Below, one piece after another: positions 36,314 to 47,940 of a DNA stretch of 64,000 bases. A program made the translations under genes and the position numbers. The notes beneath the pieces are model-generated. The model did no database searches. It was given only the letters and a program-made list of their open reading frames with translations, and was not told the origin of the DNA. Every line of letters begins with the position of its first letter. The first letter of the stretch is position 1. Origin of the DNA: Ricinus communis (Eukaryota; Streptophyta; Magnoliopsida; Malpighiales; Euphorbiaceae); NCBI RefSeq assembly GCF_019578655.1, contig NC_063265.1:21872285-21936284 (forward strand). Direction: 5' to 3'.

Positions 36314-39300
36314 TCAAGGTTCTTCTGCAAAAATCTTGAATATGAAATCGCGAAAGCGCCTTGAATATTGCTTAGGATCAACAGCTGAAATTGAAGTTGG
36401 ATCATACTGAATGGACTTGTAAGCATGCTCCAACTTCTTGCTTATATCATAGTCTTGAAGAATGTCTATGATACCAAAAAACATTATCACATCATAATAC
36501 TCTCCTGTTGGCTCCCCTACAAGCTGAAACTCGAAATGGTTTCTTCTCAAAGTTCTTTCTACTCTTGCTGGCATGTTTACTCCCAATCTGATCCGAGCCC
36601 ACCTGCATTTCTCAATATGCAGAGTTAATATCAAAAAAACCAGACATCTATCCTCAGTGTATGAGCTTTCAAACTGTTCCTTTGCTGGAGATTTCTTTTT
36701 TTTTTTTTTCCATTTAATGGCAGGGTAAGTTTTACCTGGCAGGGTCAAGAAGAAGTTGATCCATATCTGCTCTAGACAGGCGAGGACCTGAATCACTCTC
36801 AGGTTCACCTACAGAGAGAAAACATAAATGTTTCTTGCTTGTAGAGAAAAATACAGAGCTCTGATAGAAAAATAAATGCAAGATAATAACCTCCAGAAGT
36901 AATTCGAGATGCAGAGGGAATCAGATCTCCACTAGGTGATACTTCTCTAAAGTGAAGACCCACCAGCAAACTGTAGTCCATAATCCTTTCCTGCTCCAGA
37001 AACTCGCAATCCCTATCTACTTGCCTGTAAGAAATAATTAAGTACAACCAACAGGTATAATGAAGAAAGAAACTAAGGGAAAATTATAACTGAATCCATG
37101 CTTGGTTTCCAACGAATCAGGTGAAACTATATGCACCTGCAGAACTCTTGGAACCATGCTTTTTGCAATCTGAATATGAAATTTAAATCCAAGTCTTTAA
37201 GGATGGTTGTTGATTCGATCTCTGATTCTGGTTTTTCTGTTGTGCGGCCAAGGGAAGAACCTTTCAAGTCGAAACGCCTATGGATGGTGTATTCAGAACA
37301 GAAAAGATTTCCCATAATGATGAATCGTACCTGTAATTTAATATATGCTTATGAATGATAATTGGACGTGAAGATCTAGATTGAACAAAATGATCCTGAC
37401 TATATTGCTTGGGAAATTTAAGAAATGTCTCAATATAATAAGAAAGTTTTAGCTATATATTGGACAGCATTCAAATGGCAATGCTAATGAATACACCTTC
37501 TTCTGGGCAGGCCCAGTTAACTTCACACAATGCAGACCGAAAAATTTGGTAACTAGAGTGTTCTCAAAGGCCCTAACATGGTTGTAATAGGCAGCGAGCA
37601 TCCTTATAAGCACCTGAACCATGAAAAAATTACAGGATGAACATGACAGGAAATAGGCAGGATTGAATTTTTTTTTTGTCTACAAGCAGAGAAATATATA
37701 ACTTACTTTTACTTCTGCTTTCTTCATTGTCTTGATCATATATCGATCATCATTTGTCAAGTAAAAAAAGCTACCACTTTTTCCAGGAGAGGAAAGTTCG
37801 CGAAGTGCATCATTCCCACATATAGATAACATGTAATCAGCTGGATCCACCTTGAATAGCTTCCTCAGAGTCCTGAAGATTATGATTTGTGCTTCCGCCT
37901 TAGTTTTTGTGCATAGTTGCGTTTACACATTAAAAGACTTGAGACCGAAAACTGATAGTCAAGTCTTGCAATGATATTTTTAGTGATATTAAAACTAGGA
38001 TAATTATTACCTACATTGAATATACAAATATGAGAGTGACACGTATATATAAGCATTTTATATTTTAAAATTAGACGAAAGACATAAAATTATTTAAAAT
38101 TAATAACTACATATCAATATATCGGTTAAGTATATAGTTGCACGGTATACTAGCTAAAAGTTTTCCTTAAAATAATTCTTGGGTTCCTCGTAAAGCTTAA
38201 ATATTTAGGTGCATGATTTTCTTTGTTAACATGATGTCAGAGCTTTTTTTACCAAAAAAGTCCAGAAGTACATATGACGAATTAGAATAGTCAATGGCAA
38301 TATTCATGCATAGTTGTATAGTCAAATGTCTGACCTGAAAACCAATGGGCAGTAATCCTTCCATTTAAATTCAGAAGATTGATGAGGAGGAGTATACTTA
38401 GTGCCTTCTGGAGGAAATCTTGTCCATACTTTCTCCTTTGGATCAAAAGCTGAAGCCTTCAAATCAAGGGATGCAGTTGGAGCTGGTCTTCCAACAGAAT
38501 GCCTGATAAATTATGCCATATACCAGTAATTAATTAGAGAAAAAGAAAATGTTAAAGAACATTTGGAGTTAGCAGTTTTCCAGTTAAAGAGTTATTTTTC
38601 CTAGTAAAATTTCATATGGCACAAGACTGGCAAATTATTTATATAGTGTTTTCTCAAAATTAAGTAATAAGCATTCCAAAATATATCTTAAAAAATGCCA
38701 ACAAAATGTCCATAATTGAATCAAGGAGAATTCATCCAAGAAAATATTAGAATAAGAAGGATACAGCCAAAGTAGAACAGAAGGGAAAACAAAAAATAGA
38801 AGGCATAAAATACCTGATTCCTAGCTGCAGATTGAGCATGAGTTCATAATTCTTATGCTCTCTGCATATTGTATCTCCTTGTCTCTTAACAATTTTTGGT
38901 ACTTTCATTGGAAGACATCTTGGAAACCCATCCTCACCATTTAGACCTAACAAATCAGCTTCCAAAGGTTTCCCATCAGCACCATCATCATCTCCACTAT
39001 CCCATATGTGCATCCTGTCAAATGCCCTCTCAATCCCAACACTTACCCTTCCATCAACAGACATCCTTCTAGGCTTCTCAGCGCCTGCGCCTTTCGATGA
39101 ATTCCAAACAGCAAGCCTCTTCTGTGATGGTAGGATTGTGACCTTCTCACCAGGACAAATATGACATTCACATAAATCAACCTTATACACATCTTGAGGA
39201 TCCCATTCAAAGTTTCCTTCAAGAGATGATCCTGAAGGATAATAAGTCCCATTTTGTTCACTGGGATCTCTGCTCCAATTCCCTACATAAAAACTCCCAT

Positions 39301-39976
39301 CAGGCCATTTGAATGTTCCATTCCCTTTGGGTACACAATCTTCCCAATTTCCATCATACCTATTTCCACTGCCCCACACAAATGTTCCTTTACCGCACAT
39401 CATTCCATTCTTCCATTCACCAATGTAATGGTTCCCATTTGTCCATTGATATCTTCCGTGTCCTTCCTGCAAACCGCGGCGCCATTCGCCATCATACAGA
39501 TCTCCATTAGCAAAGCTCTTGGTTCCATGACCGTGCTTCAAGTTCATAACCCAATGTCCTTTATACGTATCACCGCTCGGTCCTGTATACACGCCAGTCC
39601 CATCCATATATCCACTTTTGAATTCTCCTTCATAAGTGGCACCAGAAGGCCAGCTAAATTTTCCCCTTCCCATAGTTTTCCCTCTATTCCATTCTCCTAC
39701 ATACATGCACCCGTCTGTCCATAGATATTTCCCTTGTCCGCAAGGGAAATTATCGTACCACTGGCCTGTATAATAATCCCCATTTGGCAAGATTTTTTCT
39801 GCATGGTAAGGTTCCAGCTGAACACTTCCATTGTTGTCATGATCATCTTCATTTTCATCATCTGCATGTGCTACAGAGATCGTGCCAAAGATGCTATTTG
39901 CGCGTTTCTTGGCTGCCTGAGTCTTCCTTATTGTGGCTTCCCATGCCTTTATAACTCCACTTTGTTCTTTGCTCAT
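36314..39976 (-). CDS. PIP5K: phosphatidylinositol-4-phosphate 5-kinase with MORN repeats (PIP5K4/5/6-like), complete
   Basis: This enzyme phosphorylates PtdIns4P to PtdIns(4,5)P2 at the plasma membrane. In plants this clade is linked to polarised growth, membrane trafficking and pollen tube or guard-cell function. Exons: 39976-38814, 38502-38335, 37872-37707, 37613-37497, 37330-37137, 37024-36891, 36808-36736, 36602-36314, giving 767 residues, within the usual size. The first exon encodes an ISVAHADD motif close to the PIP5K6-type N terminus, then seven to eight MORN repeats (about residues 65-245; [20 protein letters not shown] is typical). The kinase domain starts near residue 410. [20 protein letters not shown] includes the presumed ATP-binding Lys (about 491). 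[12 protein letters not shown] (about 556-567), [10 protein letters not shown] (about 618-627), IIDILQDYD (about 716-724) and the activation-loop-like KKLEHAYKS (about 727-735) follow. It ends FAEEP. All junctions keep frame, with no damage seen. I cannot decide among PIP5K4, 5 and 6. Confidence 0.95.
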
Positions 39977-41964
39977 CTTCTTTTTCTTCCTCGCTAATAA
40001 GTCTCGTGCACTGCCACACCCTTAATCTTTCCTTTCACCGTTTCTTTCTCATTCACATGCTTCTATAGGTTAAATTTATTTTATTTTTTTGGTTTATAAT
40101 TGGATTTGGAAAGTTTTTCTGAGATCATTCATGAACAAATTAAAATGTGTTTAAGAAACCCCAAAAAAATATTATCAAATTGTTTTTCTCTCTCTTTCTT
40201 TTTTTTTTCTTTTTTACTGTGAAGGGAGCGAAAAGAGCGATTGATCCAAAGAGTGCCTTTTTCTTCTCCTACCAGAACAAACGTTCATGTGTCTTAGTCA
40301 AATCTGTGCCCTGTACTTTCTTTGTTTTTTTTTTTCTTTTAGTTATTTGGAGGATTTTCTAGTTTCACTGTGCCTACACTTTATTTTCACAAAACTATTG
40401 GTGTAAATGAAACATTTGGCTTAAGATAAGCAAGGCAACAAGAATAGCCTATATATATATATATATATTGTTTTCCACATCTAAATTTAAATGACACCTC
40501 AGCTATTAGCCCAGTAATTATGAGATTATTTTAAAAATATGAAAATTCTTGTAAATATTTAATATATCTCCAAATATTAAATTTATAAATCATAATTGAT
40601 TATTATTTATTAATTTTAAATAATAAAATATTAAAACGTAAAATATTAATAATATTTATAATACTCCTGACTCTCCTATTTATTGTAGTCTATATATTAA
40701 GTCTAGATAAAAAAATTTCGAATAACTTTTGCTAAGGGGACATATCATAGTAAATTCATGTTTTCTAATGTGAAAACGATGTAGTTTTAATACAATAATA
40801 CATACTTGAGCTAGAAAATTCTAATACAATAGGATGCACTTAGTTCAGCTTGGAAACCTAGCTAACTACAATTTAACAATACAAAAAGTAAGTTGGTTGT
40901 TTACCAAGTTGATACCATTTGATGCATCAAGATGGTTAATCTTACAATATATGTATATTTTTAAATTAAGTAAGATTGTAAGTTTAAATTCTTTAGCTTA
41001 TTTATTATTTTAAAAAAATTAACTTCATTGATTTCCATAAAGCTTAGATATGAAAGGATCTTGCGGCCCATATATGATATTTCTCGGTGCTGAAGGTAAG
41101 TCTTTTATCATAGTTTATATGATTTTTTATGTACATTTATTTAAAATTAATTTAATTAATTTAAAGAGTAAAGAAAATAAGTTTTAGAAAAAATAAAAAA
41201 GAAAAATATGTCTCACTGCCACGTGTGACTGTGAAGCCATGATATTGGAGAGAGAGACTTATCCATCTCCTATAACCTCTAAACATCCTGAGAATTGGAG
41301 GGACAGGAGAGATCAAGGGGCCTTAATTATACTATTCATAGGTTCTTATACAAATTTAGCTTTTAATCCTCACCCCCCATTTTTCTTTACATATCTCTCA
41401 TCTTATCTAAACATTTCTTTTATTAGCTTTTATATTATCTAAATTATTTAAATAACTACCCCTTTTAATTAATTTTTTTAAATTTTATTATTAGGATAGG
41501 AAAATGGAGAAACTTTTAGCGAACTTTATAGAGCTCTTTCATTAGGTCAAAATTTAGTGATTAAAATTGAATTTCTTTGAATTAAGAAAACCGATGAGAT
41601 ATGAATTATTTCGAAAAATATGAAAACTGAAAACTAGTATTATCTTCTTAGTAAATATTAAAGCTGAGGTATGCCCTTGTATCAAAACAATGTTTCATAT
41701 AATTACATTTTTAAATAAAATGTTTATGGAATTTCTTTGCAAATAAATTTAATTGGACAAAATTCTAGTCCTAAAACTTGTAATTATTTTTCTTTGAAAA
41801 AGAAATATATAGTTTGAAGTGATCCACTTCTTACATTTTTTTTAAATTTAAATTCTCATTTAACTCTTATCAATTTACATAAGAAACAAACTCTTTCAAG
41901 TAAATAATCTTAATATATACAGGAAGCAAACAATTAGGAACTGCTTGGCAAAATTACATATATT
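39977..41964. other. intergenic region between two minus-strand genes, no gene seen
   Basis: This is the 5' flank of PIP5K and the 3' flank of the gene at 41965. It is AT-rich, with a T-rich stretch at 40190-40350 and an (AT)n run at about 40450-40470. No supported coding frame was found; the open frames at 40147 and 41239 have no recognisable features. Confidence 0.55.
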
Positions 41965-44900
41965 TCATATCTTATTTAGCTTGGCAAGAAGGTAGACTGT
42001 GGCAGAGGTGACAGTAGGAATAAGGACATCATTAGGAACTGCTTTTGGAGCTACCCTTTGCTTGATAAAGAAGGCAGCTGCTGGAACTCCGAAGAGGAAA
42101 AGAAAAATGTCTTTTGATCCAAAACCTGTAAACCCTGTGTGAATTATCACTTCTTGGAGGATTTTCTGAAACTCTTCCTTTGTCAGGTGTTTACCTTTAT
42201 CTTTGTAGTGAATCTGTAAATTACATATTATTCTTCTTAATCAGCACCTTCCTCAACACTCTTTTAATTAAGTGACAGCCCTAAAACTAAATTTTTCAGC
42301 TTTGATATGATATTGCAATTTTGGGAGTCACCATTGCCTACAATTACATAGAGAGGCTAAAATTTTTTCAGCTTTGATATTAATATTAATTTATAAAATT
42401 TTAAAAGATAATAGTAAACTAACTGTTTTTAAATTACTTTAATTTTTTAAAAATTTAAAAATTTTATTAATATTAATAATATAAAAATTATTTTAAGAAT
42501 TATTTATTACTTAATTTTAATATTATATAAATTAATATCAATATAACTGATATTATTATTTTTTAAATTAAAAATTTATTATTAATCAAAAAATTAATTT
42601 ATTATCGAATATGATATTAAAATTTAACTTAAAATATTATTTTTTAGAATTAGAATTATTATCTAACTACAAAATAAGTAGTATTAAAATATAATTAATA
42701 TGCTACTTTTTAAAATAGAATTAGTATCATTATATAATTAGAAAATTATTTATTAGTTAATATAATATTAAAATATAATTAATATGTTATTTCTTAATAT
42801 TAAAGTGAGTGTTTAATTAGGAATGTAACTTATAAAATAATAAATTAATAAAAAAACTATAAAATTACACATAAGTTTGAATCTCATATGTCAAAAGTAA
42901 ATACACATGTCAAAACAAAAATCTTATATGTCAAAAATTAAGCATATATGTCAAAAAATTTAAATTTTAAAAATTAATATATACTAGTCGATTACCCATG
43001 CGTTGCACGACCATTATTATTATTTCAATTATAAAAAATAAATTGATAAATATAATTTAATAAGATTTTTCATATTTAACATTAATTTATAATATTTTAA
43101 AAAAATAGCAAACTAACTATTTTTAAATGTTCTTTTAACTTTTTAAAATTTTTAAATTTTATTAGTGCAACAATATAAAAATTATCTTAAAATATTTATT
43201 AATTAATTTTAATATTATTAAATTAATACTATCAAATATTTTTTAAAAGTAAAAATTATTATATAATTAAAAATTAATTTATAATTAAATATAATATTAA
43301 AAATATAAGTTAAGATGTTATTTTTTAGAATTAGAATTATTATCTAATTAGAAAACTAATTTATTGGTTAATATAATACTAAGATATAATTAATATGCTA
43401 TCTTTTAAGATATTAATATCATTATCTTATTAGAAACTATTTATTAGTTAATATAATATTAAAATATAATTAATATGTTATTTTTTAGAATTAGAGTCAG
43501 TATTTAATTAGAAATGTAATTTATTAATCATAAATTAATAGAAAAAATTTATAAAATTATAAATAAGCTTGAATTTAATGTCTCAAAAATAAGTATGTAT
43601 ATCAAAATAAATAAGTATACATGTCAAAATAAAAAATTTATGTGTCAAAAATTGGGCATATATATAAAAAAGATTTTAGGTTTCAAAGATTAATATATAT
43701 AAATAAATATGTAAAATTGAAGATATATAAATTTATTATTCCTAAAAATAGTAATAATGATGTATAATATCCTGAGAAACATATAACCATCTAAGTTTAG
43801 ATTTCGAAAATAAAAATAAAAATCTAAAATAACTGAAAAATGATATGAATAAACATGATGATTGACATAGCATCAAATGGCTGACCATAAAAATGTATTG
43901 GGCATGCCATTAGTTGAAAATATTCACAACACTGAGATAATGTTCCATTAAAATCGGAGGTTTATTTTAGGTAAAACTATAGATGAGCCCTTATTTCGTA
44001 AAGTATAATTAAATGTTCAATCTTTGTTTTTGTTATATTTAAATCCTAAATATTTTTAAAATAATTAATTAAATTTAAAATCTATCCTAAAATTTATCTA
44101 GACTATTAAATAAAGATATATGTGACAGAATATTAAAATATTAAAAAAATAAATTTCAAATGTCTGTTAAATTAAATTAAAATGAATCAATTATGGATCC
44201 ACACTTTTTTGTTCTAATTTTTGCTCTATGAAAGATTAACCCCATAATAGATAGAGAGTTACCCATCCAGCTAAGCCTGAATTTAATCTAAAATAATATT
44301 TTCGCTTCATTTTAAAATATATAGAATTTAAGTGAGACAAAATGAATAATATATTTTGAAATAAAAATAAAACTACATACTATATATATATATATATATG
44401 CGTGTTATTTTATTTTATTATTTAGATTTAATGAAATTTAAATGAATATGAGAAAAAATTCAATTGGAAAATTTCTTTAAAAAAAAAACATTGAAGAGAA
44501 TTGAATCAAAAGCAATATGTAACCCTTCCAAACATGAAAAATGACACAATAAAATTAAATTCTTGTGGTTTTTAGGGCATTCCTAATTGAAAAGAAAGAA
44601 AATGAAGTAACCATAAAAGAGTGATAGCAAAGGGATTATAGCAAATACCAATCGAAGCAATCAATTAAATTTAGGGCACCACCTGAGATCAATAAGCTAA
44701 TTATTTATTTATCTAATCTCTTTTCCTTTTTGGGATGTCTAAGGCCATTGGGTTCTTTAAAAAAACCGGAGCAAACACATACTTGATACACTTCCTTGAG
44801 TTTCTCAGCATCTGGGGTTCGGAATTGTGTGCTTTTAATCTTCTTGTTGATCTCACTGTCAATTAAATAATTACACATTGATCTTCAATTATAAAGGGTA

Positions 44901-45527
44901 AAGGGTTACATTATAAATTGCATGTGCTCTTACTCAACAGTTTGGCAAACTGCTCTGTAGAAATCAGCCAATTCCCAGACTTCAGTATCTACAAAAAACT
45001 TGTCATAGCATTCTCCTATTGTACACCCTATCTCCTTTTCCTTGTTCTGCCTGTTTTCTGCGTGCATTCATATCTTTATTTTACAATTTTATATTCTAAA
45101 TTCTTTTTTTTTTTAAAATAACGGCAGTAATATCACATGTCTATTTTATCTTTTTATTTATAAATGGGGAAGAAAAACTCGTGTTTAATGCCTTAATTAA
45201 ATAGAGACATATATCTATTATCAGACTAAGCATGTATAAGTATATTATATTCTTACTTTTTGACATTAAATTATGCATGTATATCGAGATATATACAACA
45301 AACATTATCATATATATTCTGATAAAAAAAATTGATACATTATATTTCATGAATCATTAGAGGAAGTATCTAAATTGAAATAGAATGATTAAAATGAGAT
45401 AAACTAAGTGATTATTATTACCCCTCTCATTAATGAGGTAGAATTACACATGTTAGACGCATTGAACAATAATACAAGAGCAAGAACATATATTACCTCG
45501 AGACAATTTCATCAATGACTGGCCCAT
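41965..45527 (-). CDS. small uncharacterised plant protein, EF-hand-like family (At1g64850-type, tentative), complete
   Basis: Four exons join in frame: 45527-45497, 45015-44934, 44855-44783, 42213-41965, giving 144 residues. The start MGQSLMKLSR carries Gly2, which would permit N-myristoylation. The middle contains WELADFYRAVCQTVDEIN, EKLKEVYQ and HLTKEEFQKILQEV; the last resembles a degenerate EF-hand helix-loop pattern without a clear Ca-binding loop. A hydrophobic segment (about residues 97-115, FLFLFGVPAAAFFIKQ) could be membrane-associated. The conserved-looking end is SATVYLLAKLNKI. From memory it resembles an Arabidopsis protein labelled 'calcium-binding EF-hand family'; I hold that name loosely. 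The third intron is 2.57 kb and full of AT-rich repeats. Confidence 0.85.
42380..43700. repeat. AT-rich dispersed/tandem-like repeat in intron 3 of the small gene
   Basis: Units such as GTTAATATAATATTAAAATA followed by TAATTAATATGTTATTTTTTAGAATTAG recur near 42560, 42650, 42760, 43290, 43380 and 43460. TAGTCGATTACCCATGCGTTGCACGA at 42988-43013 looks like a transposon terminus. Related sequence lies at 17570-17900. It is probably two or more copies of a non-autonomous element. Confidence 0.6.
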
Positions 45528-45609
45528 GTCGACCTCTGCCCTTTAGCCAAATCAATAATGAGAAAGAAGATAAGATTTGGGTGGTTTTTGAGGGATAAAA
45601 GAAGCTTTG

Positions 45610-45641
<32 letters not shown>

Positions 45642-47940
45642 ATTTTATATGACTCAAAAGGCAGTGAGACTTGTAAGGTAGGTAAGAATATATTGCCTTC
45701 TTTCTTCCGAAACAAAACAGCAAAAGATCTTTTTATTTTTTATTTGAATGATTAAGTAAATGTAAAGCAAAAATATTCATTAGAACATATGCATGAGGTT
45801 TGATTTGAATATTAATACTTGGATTTCAAGATTAATTTGAACTATTACTTCTAATTGTATAACTGTTTTAAGCAAAATGCACGTTTCAACTCTTAAACAT
45901 TTTTTATTTTATTTCATTTGTATTCTTATTTTTATTTGTATTTGCGACTTAATGGTTTTTAATTAAAATAAAAATACAAATACAAAGAATTAATAGAACA
46001 AATAAAAATCTTATGATATATGTATAAAAAGTTCTTAATAAAATTAAAAATAAAAATAAAAAAACTTAATAAAATAAATTAAAATTTCAGTAATTCAATA
46101 AAATAAAAGTTTATAAACTTCACAATGGGTTTTGCTTTTTTTTTTTTTAAAAAAAAAAGGTCAAACTAAAATGTTTATTTGAAGCATTTCAAATTTGTGA
46201 GAAAAATAAATTATTTGTGTTTAAATCTCTCTTCGATATTTGTTCGATTTATTATATTATTTGCTCCTCATATGCTTTTAAGTTTTAACACTTTGGTGAT
46301 GTTTAACTTTATAAACTGTTTCTTGCTCCAAGTACCAATTCTGTCCTTTCTATCTCATAATCTGAGTGAGGATAGCGGGACAACACTCGGGTAATAATTG
46401 CAGTGATCCAGGGTATGTTTCGTGTCCCCCACTTACATCTTTGGTAAATTAAATGTAACTAGTTGGAGGTAACCAGAACTTTATCCTATATTCTCAATTG
46501 ATATTCATATTTTAATTTTTTTTATATTAAAATTTAAATTTTTATTACAGATCATGGTACTCATTAAAAATTCGTTTAATTTTTGATGACGTGAAGGGCG
46601 AAACTCCATATCAGCATTTTACTCATCGTTTACGCCATGCTTGACTTTTCAATAAATTGCTTTACTGATACTAAAATTTTGCTATTTCTATTCAAATAGT
46701 ATCAATTCTTTAATTTATTTCTTTTTAATAGAACATTCATCGATGATTTATGAGCTCAAATGTCAGCCGTGTGGGAGGTGATTTGTGTTACTGACTAAAC
46801 AACTTACCTGAATTTGATGATTCTTGAGCTCTCTGTCAATGTCGGCCGTCTGCAGATGGGAGGTGATTTGTGTTACTGAATATGCATGTTTGTTAATTGC
46901 TATAGGTGTTAATAAATAATTTATTAGATGCAAAATTATATAGCATTTTCAGTGGAGCTGTGTACTCATTATGCATTAAACAAGATTTTATGAGAAAAAT
47001 AATTATTTTCATCATCTCTTGCAATTTTCCTGAGACCGAGAATCTAACTAACTAAGCTTATATATATGTGTGCGAATTTCTCAAAATTTAATTGTCCTTA
47101 ACCTTTTCATATTTTTTAATTTAATTTTTTTAGTTGACACTATGCAGCAGACGACAATAAGCATTTACATATAAAGTTTGTGTGTGAATTAAACTCAAAT
47201 TATCTCAGGCATGGCTGAGTAGTCTAATTTTTGTTAGCATCAGCCAAGAAAGAAAGAATAAGTATGGCTGATGTGATATTTTGTGGTGGGGGTCATAAAA
47301 GAAGTCAAAAAAATTGTGAGGTCAGCTTTAGCTTTGTGAGGTTTGACATAATTTTTGTTTACATTCTCTAATTTTTTAAAAAAAATTATTTTTATTTTTT
47401 ATATATCGTTCCTTGTGATAATTTTTTCATTAGTAATAATAAATTTTAAATTGGTAATGCAGGAGTGTCATATTTTACCAAAAATATATTTTTACTTTTA
47501 TATAAATCTATATTAAATTAAAATTTATTTTAAAATGAAATAAAAATATTTTCACTTAAACTAGGAAAAAAATACAAAATTTTATTTTTTTCTATCCAAA
47601 AAATTAAAATTTTATATTTAAGAAAAAATAATAAAAATGTAGAATTGAGCAAAATTTATAGCCCTTTCTAATAATTTCACATAATACTAACACCTAAATA
47701 AACCTCATTTAACATAAGGGATGGAGGTACATATTATTAAAAGAAAGATGTAAGTGCATATTATGCCAAATGTTATCCTCGAAGTTTTCAAGTCAAAATT
47801 TTTATAAGTCGATAATGAAACATTTTAGTTGATGGAATGCTCTTGAATAAATAATGCATGTCAAATCTATGGAAACCGTTTTAAGTATCACCCTAAAGCT
47901 CTAGGACTAAAAAAGAGACCACTTTTTTACAAAGCTGGCA
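45528..47940. other. intergenic region with a TA/CA microsatellite and short duplication, no gene seen
   Basis: An (TA)n(CA)n run at about 45610-45641 lies some 85 bp upstream of the small gene's ATG, in its leader or promoter. At 46760-46880 a GTGGGAGGTGATTTGTGTTA segment occurs twice about 90 bp apart. The rest is AT-rich with no supported coding frame. Confidence 0.6.

Noticed and set aside
36157..36426. 89-codon minus-strand frame at the PIP5K 3' end
   Set aside because: It is the shifted frame of the last PIP5K exon; the true frame ends FAEEP at 36314.
39254..39724. 156-codon open frame on the plus strand
   Set aside because: It is antisense to the MORN-repeat exon of PIP5K; the repeated exon structure keeps the opposite frame open.
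45493..45723. 76-codon minus-strand frame ending VIDEIVSR
   Set aside because: It reads through a TA/CA microsatellite and uses a different frame from the ATG at 45527, which joins in phase to the next three exons.
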